A stretch of DNA of 64,000 bases, taken from Microbacterium testaceum. Its GTDB lineage: Bacteria; Actinomycetota; Actinomycetes; Actinomycetales; Microbacteriaceae. Below, one piece after another: positions 17,929 through 25,898 of the stretch (position 1 is the first letter of the stretch; each line of letters opens with the position of its first letter). The translations under genes and the position numbers were made by a program. The DNA is taken from NCBI RefSeq assembly GCF_029761935.1, contig NZ_CP121699.1, positions 2,728,001 through 2,792,000 of the forward strand, given 5' to 3'. A model generated the notes under the pieces. The model did no database searches. It saw only the letters and a list, made by a program, of their open reading frames with translations, and was not told where the DNA came from.

Positions 17929-18614
17929 GAGGAAGCTCCTTCGTGGGGACCGACGGGGGCATCGGAGACGGTGACGACGAGGTCGGCGCGGTCGCGCCCG
18001 CGTTCGACGACGAGGGCATTGCGCTCGTCGACCTCGCGGACCCAGGCGACGGCTTCGTCGTAGGGGTGGTCGTGGGAGAGGCGCCGCGCGACAAGGCGCT
18101 CGCGGCGCGCGGGGGAGTCGATGTCGAGGAACCACACCTCGTCGAGGCGCGAGGCGACGGCATCCCACCCGAACTCGTCGTGCAGCAGGTAGTTGCCCTC
18201 GGTGATGACGAGAGGAACGCGGGCGGGCACGAGCACCGCCGAGCCGATCGACTCCTCGAGGGCGCGGTTGAAGCGCGGGGCATAGACCTCGTGCCCGGCG
18301 CGGATGCGATCGAGCAGGGCGACGTAGCCCTCGACGTCGAAGGTGTCGGGGGCGCCCTTGCGGTCGCGCCGGCCGAGGCGTACGAGCTCCTCGTTGGCGA
18401 GGTGGAAGCCGTCCATGCCGACGAGCACCGCGTCGTCGCCGAGGGCGGCGAGCAGGGCGTCGCTGACGGTCGACTTGCCCGCGCCGGGGGTGCCGGCCAC
18501 GCCCAGGATGCGCCGCTCGCCCGACGTCGCGAGCTGCCGGGCACGGGCGACGAGGTCGTCGAGGTGCACGGTCGCGGCGGCGGTCGTCGCGTCGTTCTCC
18601 GAGGTGTGGGTCAC
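17925..18614 (-). CDS. FrcK-like nucleoside/sugar kinase
   Basis: A 229-residue P-loop kinase of the uridine kinase / pantothenate kinase-like group, with Walker A GVAGTPGAGKST near residue 40, the conserved MDGFHLANEEL near 70 and a VPLVITEGNYLLHD segment near 135. Proteins of this type sit beside FrcBCA fructose transporters (FrcK) and are thought to phosphorylate the imported sugar or help transport; that role is by analogy. It starts at GTG 18614 and is the first gene of the transporter operon, directly downstream of the operator cluster. Confidence 0.82.
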   Translation of the reverse strand: MTHTSENDATTAAATVHLDDLVARARQLATSGERRILGVAGTPGAGKSTVSDALLAALGDDAVLVGMDGFHLANEELVRLGRRDRKGAPDTFDVEGYVALLDRIRAGHEVYAPRFNRALEESIGSAVLVPARVPLVITEGNYLLHDEFGWDAVASRLDEVWFLDIDSPARRERLVARRLSHDHPYDEAVAWVREVDERNALVVERGRDRADLVVTVSDAPVGPHEGASS

Positions 18615-18706
18615 AGCGGTGTGGTCCTTCCGGGCGACGCACCACGGCGGAGTGCTGCGTCGATGAAGCGGGTCCGGCGGGGGTGTCCACCGGTCGAACT
18701 CCGGTT

Positions 18707-18736
18707 ACGGTAAGCCCACCGTGACACCGGTGTCAA
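18707..18736 (-). promoter_or_regulatory. promoter of the ABC transporter operon
   Basis: On the minus strand a perfect TTGACA (plus-strand 18731-18736) is followed by an 18-nt spacer and TACCGT (18707-18712). The -35 hexamer lies within the palindromic operator at 18722-18735, so regulator binding would block initiation. Confidence 0.6.
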
Positions 18737-18770
18737 CACCCGTGACCAATTCGTCATGACACCGAAGTCA
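18722..18770. promoter_or_regulatory. cluster of three TGAC-N6-GTCA operators
   Basis: Three sites share the TGAC-6-GTCA pattern: TGACACCGGTGTCA (18722-18735, a perfect palindrome), TGACCAATTCGTCA (18743-18756) and TGACACCGAAGTCA (18757-18770). They fill the gap between the divergent transporter operon and SDR gene. The first covers the -35 of the operon and the last lies at the -35 position for the SDR promoter. Related sites occur at 6407 and 6474. Confidence 0.65.
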
Positions 18771-18788
18771 TCCGCGTGATTCTGTGGT

Positions 18789-18794
18789 TATCAT
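18789..18794 (+). promoter_or_regulatory. -10 box of the SDR gene
   Basis: TATCAT, 57 nt before the ATG at 18852, with the TGACACCGAAGTCA operator about 18 nt upstream where a -35 element would fall. Confidence 0.4.
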
Positions 18795-18851
18795 GGGCCG
18801 CGACGACACTGCCGTCGTCCTCGACTCCCGGACCCGCGAAAGAGCCCACCC

Positions 18852-19580
18852 ATGACCGAATTCACCGACCGCACCATTCTCGTCACCGGAGCCGGTGGCG
18901 GCATCGGAGGCGCGACCGTGCGCCACCTCGTGGCCGCCGGCGCGACGGTCCTCGCCGCGGGTCGCGACGCCGACAGCGTCGCCGCGATCAGCGCCGAAAC
19001 CGGTGCCGAGCCCGTCGTGTTCGACCTCGAATCCGAAGACGAGATCCGCGCGGCCATCGAGGGCCGCGACATCTACGGCGTCGTCAACTGCGGCGGCTGG
19101 GGCGGCGAGATCGCGACCCCGATGGACACCGACATCGACGTGTTCGACAAGGTCATGCGCATCAACGCGCGCGGCTCGCTGCTGGTCACCAAGTACGCCT
19201 CGCGCGAGATGATCCGCGTCGGCAAGGGCGGCGCGATCGTGAACGTCTCCAGCCAGGCGAGCCTCGTCGCCCTCACCGGTCACATCTCTTACGGATCGTC
19301 GAAGGCCGCCCTCGACAACATCACCCGGGTCTCGGCCCTCGAGCTCGGTGGCTACGGCATCCGCGTCAACAGCGTGAACCCCACGGTCGTCATGACCCCG
19401 ATGTCGGCTTGGTACTGGGGTCGTCCCGACATCGAGGGTCCCTTCCTCGAGGCCATGCCGCTGCACAAGTGGGCCACCGAAGACGACATCGCGGCGCCGA
19501 TCGTGTTCCTCCTCGGCGACGGCGCCGGCATGATCTCGGGCGTCTCGCTTCCCATCGACGGCGGCTACTCCAGCCGCTGA
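18852..19580 (+). CDS. short-chain dehydrogenase, L-xylulose reductase (DCXR)-like
   Basis: A 242-residue SDR. The dinucleotide motif TGAGGGIGG is near residue 12, VNCGG near 79, catalytic serine in NVSSQAS near 136 and YGSSK near 149. The segment VNPTVVMTPM and the tail AGMISGVSLPIDGG closely follow the pattern of dicarbonyl/L-xylulose reductases, which interconvert a ketose and a polyol with NAD(P). It is divergent from the sugar ABC operon across the operator cluster. It therefore likely oxidises or reduces the imported polyol or sugar. Confidence 0.85.
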   Translation: MTEFTDRTILVTGAGGGIGGATVRHLVAAGATVLAAGRDADSVAAISAETGAEPVVFDLESEDEIRAAIEGRDIYGVVNCGGWGGEIATPMDTDIDVFDKVMRINARGSLLVTKYASREMIRVGKGGAIVNVSSQASLVALTGHISYGSSKAALDNITRVSALELGGYGIRVNSVNPTVVMTPMSAWYWGRPDIEGPFLEAMPLHKWATEDDIAAPIVFLLGDGAGMISGVSLPIDGGYSSR

Positions 19581-19593
19581 TCCCGGATGCCGT

Positions 19594-19624
19594 GAGGCGG
19601 CGTCGCGGTGGGCGGCGCCGTCTC
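19594..19624. terminator. weak terminator-like hairpin
   Basis: GAGGCGGCGTCG pairs with CGGCGCCGTCTC with two imperfect positions and a 7-nt loop, in the gap between the convergent SDR and alditol oxidase genes. There is no T-tract. Confidence 0.35.
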
Positions 19625-19684
19625 GTGGTGACGCGTGCGTTGGTACCGGTCCTTCGACAGGCTCAGGGGCCTGGGTCGGGCTGA

Positions 19685-20932
19685 TCAGCCCCCGAAAACG
19701 CGGTGCAGGAACGCGTTGCGGAAGACACCGCGCGGGTCCGCCTCGCGCGCGACCGCATCGAAGTCGTGGGCACGCGGCAGGGTCGCCAGGATCCGCTCAC
19801 CGGGCATGGTAAACGCCTTGCCCCAGTGCGGTCGCGCATCGAACGGCGCGAGAGCGGCCTCGATGTGCGGCAGCGCTGAGAGCACTCCCTCGGTGTCGTT
19901 GCGCCAGGTGAAGTGGATGGCGAGCACGTCGCGCTCGTACGCGGGGCTCAGCCACAGCCGATCGGCGGCGACCGTGCGCAGCTCGGTCACCAGCAAGTGC
20001 TCCGCGAAGGCCGGGGCGATCTCGCGCACCGCGGCGAGAGCCTCGGCCGCCGAGGCCAGCGGCACGAAGTACTCCGACTGGATCTCGTCGCCGTCGCTGG
20101 GCAGCGCGTCGGCGCGGAAGTGCGGAAGGCGCGTGTGCCACGGCCCCGAGGTGCCCCGCGGCGTCGTGTTGTCGACGGTGCGGATGCGGCCGAGATGGAT
20201 GTCGTCGCCGACGGCGATCCCGCCGAGTTCTTCGACCCACGACGGCGAGCCCGTGTCGCTCTTGGCCCAGACCAGGTCGTGCGCGGGGTCTCCCCAGGTC
20301 GTGAAGATGCTGACGCTGCGCGAGCCACCGAGCACCGCGATCGGATCCGCCACGATGTCGGCCCACGCGACTCCGGTGTACGCCTGCTGCGTGACGGAGT
20401 AGGTCGGTTCGGTGCGCAGCTCGACCGCGGTGACCACGCCCAGGGCGCCGATGCTGAGGGCTGCCGCGCCGAACCATGGGTGGTCCTCGTCGATGCGGTG
20501 CGTGCGGCCGTCGGCATCCATCAGCTCGACGCCCGTCACGGCACTCGAGAGATTGCCGTTGCGCACGCCCGAGCCGTGCGTGCCGGTCGCCGTCGCACCC
20601 GCCACCGAGATGTGGGGGAGCGAGCCGAGGTTGTGCAGCGCCCGGCCCTCGGCCTCGAGCACGGGCGCCAGCTGGGCGAAGGTCACGAGCCCTTCGACGC
20701 GCACCCGGCTGCCTGCGATGTCGATGCGCGTGGGCATCCTCTCGAGCGAGACGAGTGCGCCCTCGCTGTCGGCGACGTCGTTGAAGGTGTGGCGGGTCGC
20801 TTGCACGCGCAGATGATCCGCGGATGCCACGACCTCGGCCAGTTCGTCGGGCCCGGTGGGCAGCAGCACCTCGGTGGCGCGGTACTGGTGGTTGCCCGAC
20901 CAGGTGGCTCCGGCGGAACGTGTCTCGATCAT
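19685..20932 (-). CDS. aldO: alditol (xylitol) oxidase, FAD-linked
   Basis: A 415-residue flavoprotein oxidase matching Streptomyces AldO in length and motifs. ATRHTFNDVADS carries H48, at the place of the histidine that holds FAD covalently in AldO. GSLPHISVAGATATGTHGSG is the flavin-binding region, and HFTW sits near the C-terminus. The reaction is polyol plus oxygen to aldose plus hydrogen peroxide. ATG 20932 follows a strong GAGGAGAA site; a longer in-frame extension upstream looks spurious. It lies beside the polyol transporter and a ROK regulator. The peroxide produced may explain katG and the glutathione peroxidase nearby. Confidence 0.85.
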   Translation of the reverse strand: MIETRSAGATWSGNHQYRATEVLLPTGPDELAEVVASADHLRVQATRHTFNDVADSEGALVSLERMPTRIDIAGSRVRVEGLVTFAQLAPVLEAEGRALHNLGSLPHISVAGATATGTHGSGVRNGNLSSAVTGVELMDADGRTHRIDEDHPWFGAAALSIGALGVVTAVELRTEPTYSVTQQAYTGVAWADIVADPIAVLGGSRSVSIFTTWGDPAHDLVWAKSDTGSPSWVEELGGIAVGDDIHLGRIRTVDNTTPRGTSGPWHTRLPHFRADALPSDGDEIQSEYFVPLASAAEALAAVREIAPAFAEHLLVTELRTVAADRLWLSPAYERDVLAIHFTWRNDTEGVLSALPHIEAALAPFDARPHWGKAFTMPGERILATLPRAHDFDAVAREADPRGVFRNAFLHRVFGG

Positions 20933-21018
20933 GGTTCTCCTCGCGTCGTCGCTCACCCATCCTGCCCCGGACCGCCGACCTCGGGGCCGGGCGCGAGGTT
21001 TCGAGGAGAGTTTCGCGC

Positions 21019-22179
21019 TCAGCGCGCGGGGAAGAGCGCGGCCTCGAACACGGCCTCGGCCGCGCCGACCAGCAGGCGGTTCTCGCCGAGCTCGGCGGCG
21101 GCCAGGCGCAGCCCCTCCGCGCACGCGGGGATCGTCTGCGCGCGCACCGCGGCGTCGAGACCGGCCAGATCGAGCTCGCCGAGGATCGCGAGGAACCCGC
21201 CGAGCACGATCACCGCGGGATTCATCACGTTCGCGGCGTTGGCGAGGGCCGTGGCGAGAATGCGGCGTTGCCGATCGGTCTCCGCCCGCACCGTCGGGTC
21301 GGTGCTGCGGGTGAGCGCCGCCGCGAGGGCCGCGTCGTCGGCGGCGTCGATGCCGAGCGCGCGCAGCAGAAGCGATCGGCTGACCTCGTCTTCGAGTACG
21401 CCCTCGGGTGCGCGCCGATCGTCGGGGTCGGCGATGCCGGGTCTGTTCTGACCGAACTCCCCGGCGTAGCCGCCCGCCCCGCCCAGCGGCATCCCGCCGA
21501 CGATGACCGCCCCACCGATGCCGCTCGCGCCGCCGTTGAGGTACACGACGTCGTGTACGCCGCGCGCGGCTCCGAACAGGTGCTCGGCCACCGCACCCAG
21601 GGCGGCGTCGTTGGCGACGTGGGCGGTCAGGCCCGTGGCATCCGTCATCAGGCCGGCGAGGGCGGCGTCGGTCCAGCCGAGGTGCGGGGCTTCGCGCACG
21701 AGCCCGTCGGAGGCGCGCACCGGACCGGGGACGGCGACGCCCACGCCGGTGAGGCGGGAGTCGGCGAGGGGCCCGCCGCGCCAGGCGTCGAGGCGGATGC
21801 CGACGAGCTCGGCGGTGCGCTCGGGCGTGATCAGTGCCGACTGCTCGAGGCGTTCGCGCACGACGATCGACCCGTCGAGGGCGATCGCTGCGATGTCGAG
21901 GGCGTCGACCTCGGGATTCACGGCGATGGCGACGACCCGCGGGTCGGGCTCGACGATGGGGGAGGGGCGGCCGACGCGCCCCTGTGCGTCCGACGCCCGC
22001 TCGACCACGAGTCCCGCGCGCTGCAGTTCTCCCACGAGGTCGGCGATGGTCGAGCGGTTCAGGCCCGTCGCCTCGGTCAGAGCGGCGCGCGAGCGCGGTC
22101 CTTCACGGTGCACGGTGCGCAGCACGAGGGCCAGATTGGCGCGGCGTATGCCGTCGCCCCGGCTTCCCGCGGTGACCAT
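21019..22179 (-). CDS. ROK-family transcriptional regulator (XylR-like)
   Basis: A 386-residue repressor with an N-terminal winged helix (RANLALVLRTVHREGPRSRA, then LTEATGLNRSTIADLVGELQ) and a ROK sugar-kinase-like domain from about residue 85 (VAVPGPVRASDG, NDAALGAVAEHLFGAARG, GGAGGYAGEFGQ). The zinc-binding cysteine cluster normal for ROK proteins is absent: the segment after GEFGQ has no cysteine. ATG 22179 lacks a good ribosome site. The family senses sugars such as xylose; xylA lies about 2.4 kb away, and the alditol oxidase is immediately downstream. Which of them it controls is unknown. Confidence 0.85.
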   Translation of the reverse strand: MVTAGSRGDGIRRANLALVLRTVHREGPRSRAALTEATGLNRSTIADLVGELQRAGLVVERASDAQGRVGRPSPIVEPDPRVVAIAVNPEVDALDIAAIALDGSIVVRERLEQSALITPERTAELVGIRLDAWRGGPLADSRLTGVGVAVPGPVRASDGLVREAPHLGWTDAALAGLMTDATGLTAHVANDAALGAVAEHLFGAARGVHDVVYLNGGASGIGGAVIVGGMPLGGAGGYAGEFGQNRPGIADPDDRRAPEGVLEDEVSRSLLLRALGIDAADDAALAAALTRSTDPTVRAETDRQRRILATALANAANVMNPAVIVLGGFLAILGELDLAGLDAAVRAQTIPACAEGLRLAAAELGENRLLVGAAEAVFEAALFPAR

Positions 22180-22248
22180 CCGACCACTGTGCCACGGGCG
22201 GGGTCGATTCCCACCCCGACCACAACAACGCGGTGCCAGGATCGGAAC

Positions 22249-22734
22249 ATGGACCTTTCCGGCATCCCCATCACGACCATCCGCGGCGAGCAGACGACCT
22301 TCGGCGAGCTGACCGACGGCAAGGCGGCCCTCGTGGTGAACGTCGCGTCGCGGTGCGGGCTCGCGCCGCAGTACGAGGCGCTCGAGGCGCTGCACAAGAA
22401 GTACGCCGACCGCGGCTTCACGGTGATCGGCTTCCCCAGCAACCAGTTCCTGCAGGAGCTCGGCGACGAGGACAAGATCGCCGAGTACTGCTCCGCGACG
22501 TGGGGCGTGACCTTCCCGATGTCGGAGAAGGTCAAGATCAACGGGCGCAGCGCGCACCCCCTGTACAAGGAGCTCACGACGACTCCGGATGCCGAGGGCA
22601 AGACCGGCCGCATCTCGTGGAACTTCGAGAAGTTCGTCGTCGCCCCCGACGGTCGGGTGACCCGCTTCAGCCCCCGGACGCTGCCCGACGCCCCCGAGGT
22701 CGTCGCCGCGATCGAGGACGCGTTGCCGAACTGA
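22249..22734 (+). CDS. glutathione peroxidase family protein
   Basis: A 161-residue thiol peroxidase. The catalytic Cys36 is in VASRCGLAPQYEAL, the Gln in FPSNQFLQEL (about residue 66) and the Trp in SWNFEKF. Cysteine instead of selenocysteine and the short length are typical of bacterial enzymes, which usually use thioredoxin or mycothiol-type reductants. ATG 22249 is preceded by AGGATCGG. It is divergent from the ROK regulator across about 70 bp. Confidence 0.92.
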   Translation: MDLSGIPITTIRGEQTTFGELTDGKAALVVNVASRCGLAPQYEALEALHKKYADRGFTVIGFPSNQFLQELGDEDKIAEYCSATWGVTFPMSEKVKINGRSAHPLYKELTTTPDAEGKTGRISWNFEKFVVAPDGRVTRFSPRTLPDAPEVVAAIEDALPN

Positions 22735-22779
22735 CGCGGGGCGCCGCGACCCGGCGCCTGAGGCCGCGCGCCGGCCGGG

Positions 22780-22803
22780 ACCCGCTCCGTCGCGCGAGCG
22801 GGT
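22780..22803. terminator. terminator-like hairpin after the peroxidase gene
   Basis: ACCCGCTC and GAGCGGGT form a perfect 8-bp stem around an 8-nt loop, 46 bp after the stop; no T-tract. Confidence 0.45.
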
Positions 22804-22891
22804 TCGGCGGCGTGTCGGACACTCCCCGGGGTCCGCCGAGGTGCGCGACCTGCCCTATCCTGACCGGGACCCGACCTGCGAAGGAGTCGCC

Positions 22892-23788
22892 ATGGCTGAC
22901 GCCGTCGTCCTCGTCTCCGGGGGAGCCGCCGTGACCCCGTACACCGCCCCGGAGCACGCCGCCGCATCGGGCCTCGCGGCGGGCAACACGATGACCGCGC
23001 TCCGTTCGTCCTTCCTCGATCGCGGCGTCCGGGTCTTCACCGCTCCCGCCCGCATCGGGCCGGGTCAGGTGCGGGCGGATGCCGGGTGGCAGGGCTTCGA
23101 CGACGTGCCGGTCGTGCTTTCGGCCGAGGTGACGATCAACGCGGTCGGCCGTGTCGACGATGCGGGCGCCGCGCTCGCCGGATTCCTCCGCTGGCTCGCC
23201 GCCGAGGAGGGGATCGCCGATGTCGACCTGGTCGGCCACTCGATGGGCGGGCTGTTCTCCCGCGCCGCGATCCGCGAGCTCGGCGACAGTGGCCCGCGCG
23301 TGGAGCGTCTCGTGACCCTCGGCACCCCGTGGGACGGCTCAGTGCTCGGCGATCTGCTCGACGGCGAGATCGGCGAGGTCGACGCGCACGGCGACCCCGC
23401 CACGCTGCAGATCTTCGCCGAGGCGCGCCCTTATGCCGACGCGAACTCGCAAGGGGCAGCGGCCGAGGTGTCGCGCCGGTTCCTCCGCGGGTGGAACGAC
23501 GCTCAGGCGGGGGTGCTCGACCGCATCGCGGTGACCGCGATCGGCGCGGGGTACTTCGCCGCCGCGACCGAGCCGGCGCAGCTCTGGCCGCACGACGGCC
23601 TGGTGTCGCTCACGAGCGGCCGGGCCGACGAGGTCCCTGCGGCGGTGTTGCCGGAGGTGACGCGCCACTCGTTCCCCGATCACGTGCACAGCATCTTCTT
23701 CGCCGAGGCGTGCGGGCTGGCGTGGGAGCGCGCGCTGACCTGGGACCCCATGGTTTTCGCGGTGGTGGACGACGCACTCGGGCGCTGA
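22892..23788 (+). CDS. lipase-like alpha/beta hydrolase
   Basis: A 298-residue hydrolase with the nucleophile elbow GHSMGG near residue 120, followed by VTLGTPWDGS, a pattern of triacylglycerol-lipase and PGAP1-like esterases. A candidate Asp is in WPHDGLV near 233 and the His in DHVHSIFF near 267. ATG 22892 follows AAGGAG with ideal spacing. No signal peptide is seen, so it is probably cytosolic. The substrate is unknown. Confidence 0.8.
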   Translation: MADAVVLVSGGAAVTPYTAPEHAAASGLAAGNTMTALRSSFLDRGVRVFTAPARIGPGQVRADAGWQGFDDVPVVLSAEVTINAVGRVDDAGAALAGFLRWLAAEEGIADVDLVGHSMGGLFSRAAIRELGDSGPRVERLVTLGTPWDGSVLGDLLDGEIGEVDAHGDPATLQIFAEARPYADANSQGAAAEVSRRFLRGWNDAQAGVLDRIAVTAIGAGYFAAATEPAQLWPHDGLVSLTSGRADEVPAAVLPEVTRHSFPDHVHSIFFAEACGLAWERALTWDPMVFAVVDDALGR

Positions 23789-23798
23789 CGAGGCCGGG

Positions 23799-24212
23799 TC
23801 AGAGTGTCGGCGCGACGTACTCGTGAGCGAGGTCGGTCACGGCGGCGATGTGATCGAAGTCGTGGTCCGCGCTGAGGATCGTCGCGTCGTTCGCGATCGC
23901 GTAAGCCGCGATCAGAATGTCGATCGCGCCCGCCGCTCGCACGAGCCCGGCTCCCCACAGGGCGGACTGGATGCCGACGGCGAGGGACTCGTCGGGCGCC
24001 CGCTCGAGGGGGAAACCCAAGGAGATCTGCTCCAGGTAGAGCGCGTGCTCCTCAGCGGAACGGGCCCTGTGGCAGAACTCCAGCACCTGGGGCGGGCACG
24101 TGACGAACAAGTCGGAGGGAGACCGGGCGATCCGTTCGAGCCGCGTCCGGATGACGGAATCCCCGGAGGCCAACCGTGCCCAGACGGAGTTGTCGACCAG
24201 GTAGTCGGTCAC
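23799..24212 (-). CDS. PIN-domain ribonuclease toxin, VapC-like
   Basis: A 137-residue PIN-domain protein with the acidic active-site set D7 (YLVDNSVW), E45 (VLEFCHR), D98 ([11 protein letters not shown]) and D116/D118 (SADHDFDHI). VapC toxins cut RNA, often initiator or other tRNAs. It starts at GTG 24212, inside the stop of the antitoxin gene (4-bp overlap), giving coupled synthesis. It ends only 10 bp from the convergent hydrolase gene. Confidence 0.88.
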   Translation of the reverse strand: MTDYLVDNSVWARLASGDSVIRTRLERIARSPSDLFVTCPPQVLEFCHRARSAEEHALYLEQISLGFPLERAPDESLAVGIQSALWGAGLVRAAGAIDILIAAYAIANDATILSADHDFDHIAAVTDLAHEYVAPTL

Positions 24213-24415
24213 GACGTCGGGGCGACCACGGGCGAATCGAGGTGCTCTTCGAGATCGGTGAGCGACGCGATCCCGGCGATCATCGCGTCCTTCTGCTTCG
24301 ACGCGATCAGGCGGCGAAGGGCGAGGTCGAGAACCGCACGGTTGGACGGCTCTCCGGTGAGAATGCGCGCGCGTTCGATGAGACGCGGATCGAGGTCGAC
24401 GCTCGTCAAGGCCAT
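24209..24415 (-). CDS. VapB-like antitoxin
   Basis: A 68-residue protein: a short N-terminal ribbon-helix-helix type segment ([19 protein letters not shown], then [16 protein letters not shown]), and an acidic C-terminal tail that would wrap the toxin. The order antitoxin-toxin with 4-bp overlap is standard for vapBC. AGGGAG precedes the ATG. An AT-rich promoter lies just upstream. Such antitoxins usually autoregulate their promoter with the toxin. Confidence 0.85.
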   Translation of the reverse strand: MALTSVDLDPRLIERARILTGEPSNRAVLDLALRRLIASKQKDAMIAGIASLTDLEEHLDSPVVAPTS

Positions 24416-24441
24416 GAGTGTCTCCCTTCGTTATATAGGCG

Positions 24442-24447
24442 ATTATA
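24442..24447 (-). promoter_or_regulatory. -10 box of the vapBC operon
   Basis: On the minus strand TATAAT lies within ATATAATCGCCTATATAA, a nearly symmetric AT-rich stretch unlike the surroundings. It sits about 27 nt before the antitoxin ATG and is a plausible autoregulatory operator; no clear -35 is visible. Confidence 0.5.
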
Positions 24448-24500
24448 TGCGCCGGATTGCCATCCGTGGGGGCTGGACGTCGTGGCATCCGGGATATATG

Positions 24501-24516
24501 TTGTGAGCACCAACAA
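24501..24516 (+). promoter_or_regulatory. possible XylR-type operator upstream of xylA
   Basis: TTGTGAGCACCAACAA is an imperfect palindrome (TTGT...ACAA) just after an AT-rich GATATATG box and 50 nt before the xylA start. It resembles the TTTGTT...CAACAAA style of ROK XylR operators; the match is weak. Confidence 0.3.
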
Positions 24517-24565
24517 ACCCGTGGCGCGCCACCGCGCGCTCGTGCGTCCATGCGAAGGAGCAGGA

Positions 24566-25753
24566 ATGCCCACCCCCACCCGCGACGACAAGTTCTCGTT
24601 CGGTCTCTGGACCGTCGGCTACAACGGCACCGACCCCTTCGGCGGCCCCACGCGTGAGCCCCTCGACGTCGTGCACGTCGTCGAGAAGCTCGCCGAGCTC
24701 GGCGCCTACGGCCTGACCTTCCACGACGACGACCTCTTCGCGTTCGGCTCCACCGACGCCGAGCGTCAGAAGCAGATCGACCGCCTCAAGGGCGCGATGA
24801 GCGACACCGGCATCGTCACGCCGATGGTGACCACCAACCTCTTCTCGGCCCCCGTCTTCAAGGACGGCGGATTCACCTCGAACGACCGCCAGGTGCGTCG
24901 TTTCGCGCTGCGCAAGGTGCTGCGCAACCTCGACCTCGCCGCCGAGCTCGGCGCGAAGACTTTCGTCATGTGGGGCGGCCGCGAGGGCGCCGAGTACGAC
25001 TCCGCGAAGGACATCCGCCAGGCGCTCGAGCGCTACCGCGAGGCTGTGAACCTGCTCGGCGACTACGTCACCGACAAGGGTTACGACATCCGCTTCGCCA
25101 TCGAGCCCAAGCCCAACGAGCCCCGCGGCGACATCCTGCTGCCCACGCTCGGCCACGCGATCGCCTTCATCGACTCGCTCGAGCGTCCCGAGCTGGTGGG
25201 CCTGAACCCCGAGGTCGGCCACGAGCAGATGGCGGGCCTGAACTTCGCCGCCGGCATCGCTCAGGCGCTGTACCACGGCAAGCTCTTCCACATCGACCTC
25301 AACGGTCAGCGCGGCATCAAGTACGACCAGGACCTCGTGTTCGGTCACGGCGACCTGCACAACGCGTTCGCGCTCGTGGACCTGCTCGAGAACGGCGGCC
25401 CCGGCGGCGTGCCCGCCTACGACGGCCCCCGTCACTTCGACTACAAGCCCTCGCGCACCGAGGACGAGACCGGTGTCTGGGACTCCGTGTCGGCCAACAT
25501 GAACACCTACCTGCTGCTCAAGGAGCGCGCCGCGGCCTTCCGCGCCGACCCCGAGGTGCAGGAGGCGCTCGAGGCCGCGAAGGTCGCCGAGCTCGCCCAG
25601 CCCACGCTGAACGAGGGCGAGACCTACGACGACTTCCTCGCCGACCGCTCGGCCTACGAGGACTTCGACACCGACGCCTACCTCGGCGGCAAGGGCTTCG
25701 GCTTCGTCCGCCTGCAGCAGCTCGCCACCGAGCACCTGCTCGGCGCGCGCTGA
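24566..25753 (+). CDS. xylA: xylose isomerase
   Basis: A 395-residue group I xylose isomerase that converts D-xylose to D-xylulose in a TIM barrel with two divalent metals. Active-site stretches visible are [12 protein letters not shown] (catalytic His), [24 protein letters not shown] (metal Glu), [19 protein letters not shown] and [14 protein letters not shown] 24566 follows GAAGGAG; an upstream in-frame extension is not credible. It precedes xylB by 145 bp, a gap that contains a terminator-like and a longer hairpin. Confidence 0.97.
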   Translation: MPTPTRDDKFSFGLWTVGYNGTDPFGGPTREPLDVVHVVEKLAELGAYGLTFHDDDLFAFGSTDAERQKQIDRLKGAMSDTGIVTPMVTTNLFSAPVFKDGGFTSNDRQVRRFALRKVLRNLDLAAELGAKTFVMWGGREGAEYDSAKDIRQALERYREAVNLLGDYVTDKGYDIRFAIEPKPNEPRGDILLPTLGHAIAFIDSLERPELVGLNPEVGHEQMAGLNFAAGIAQALYHGKLFHIDLNGQRGIKYDQDLVFGHGDLHNAFALVDLLENGGPGGVPAYDGPRHFDYKPSRTEDETGVWDSVSANMNTYLLLKERAAAFRADPEVQEALEAAKVAELAQPTLNEGETYDDFLADRSAYEDFDTDAYLGGKGFGFVRLQQLATEHLLGAR

Positions 25754-25761
25754 GTCGGATG

Positions 25762-25789
25762 GGGTCCGGATGCCACGGCATCCGGGCCC
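25762..25789. terminator. terminator-like hairpin after xylA
   Basis: CCGGATGCC and GGCATCCGG form a 9-bp stem extended by GGG/CCC across one mismatch. Its core GGATGCC-AC-GGCATCC is the same as in the terminator at 33976, and similar to the one at 32731. Confidence 0.55.
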
Positions 25790-25800
25790 TCTGTCCGTCG

Positions 25801-25854
25801 AGTGTCCACGACATGCCGCATCGCGCTCGTGCGAGACGGCATGTCGTGGACACT
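25801..25854. repeat. perfect 18-bp inverted repeat between xylA and xylB
   Basis: AGTGTCCACGACATGCCG (25801-25818) and its exact complement (25837-25854) flank an 18-nt spacer. It lies 44 bp before xylB, so in a xylA-xylB transcript it would be a strong hairpin that could set their relative expression. Confidence 0.75.
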
Positions 25855-25898
25855 GAACGGGATGCCGCACTGTTGCGGCGAGGACAAGAGGAGTGAGC

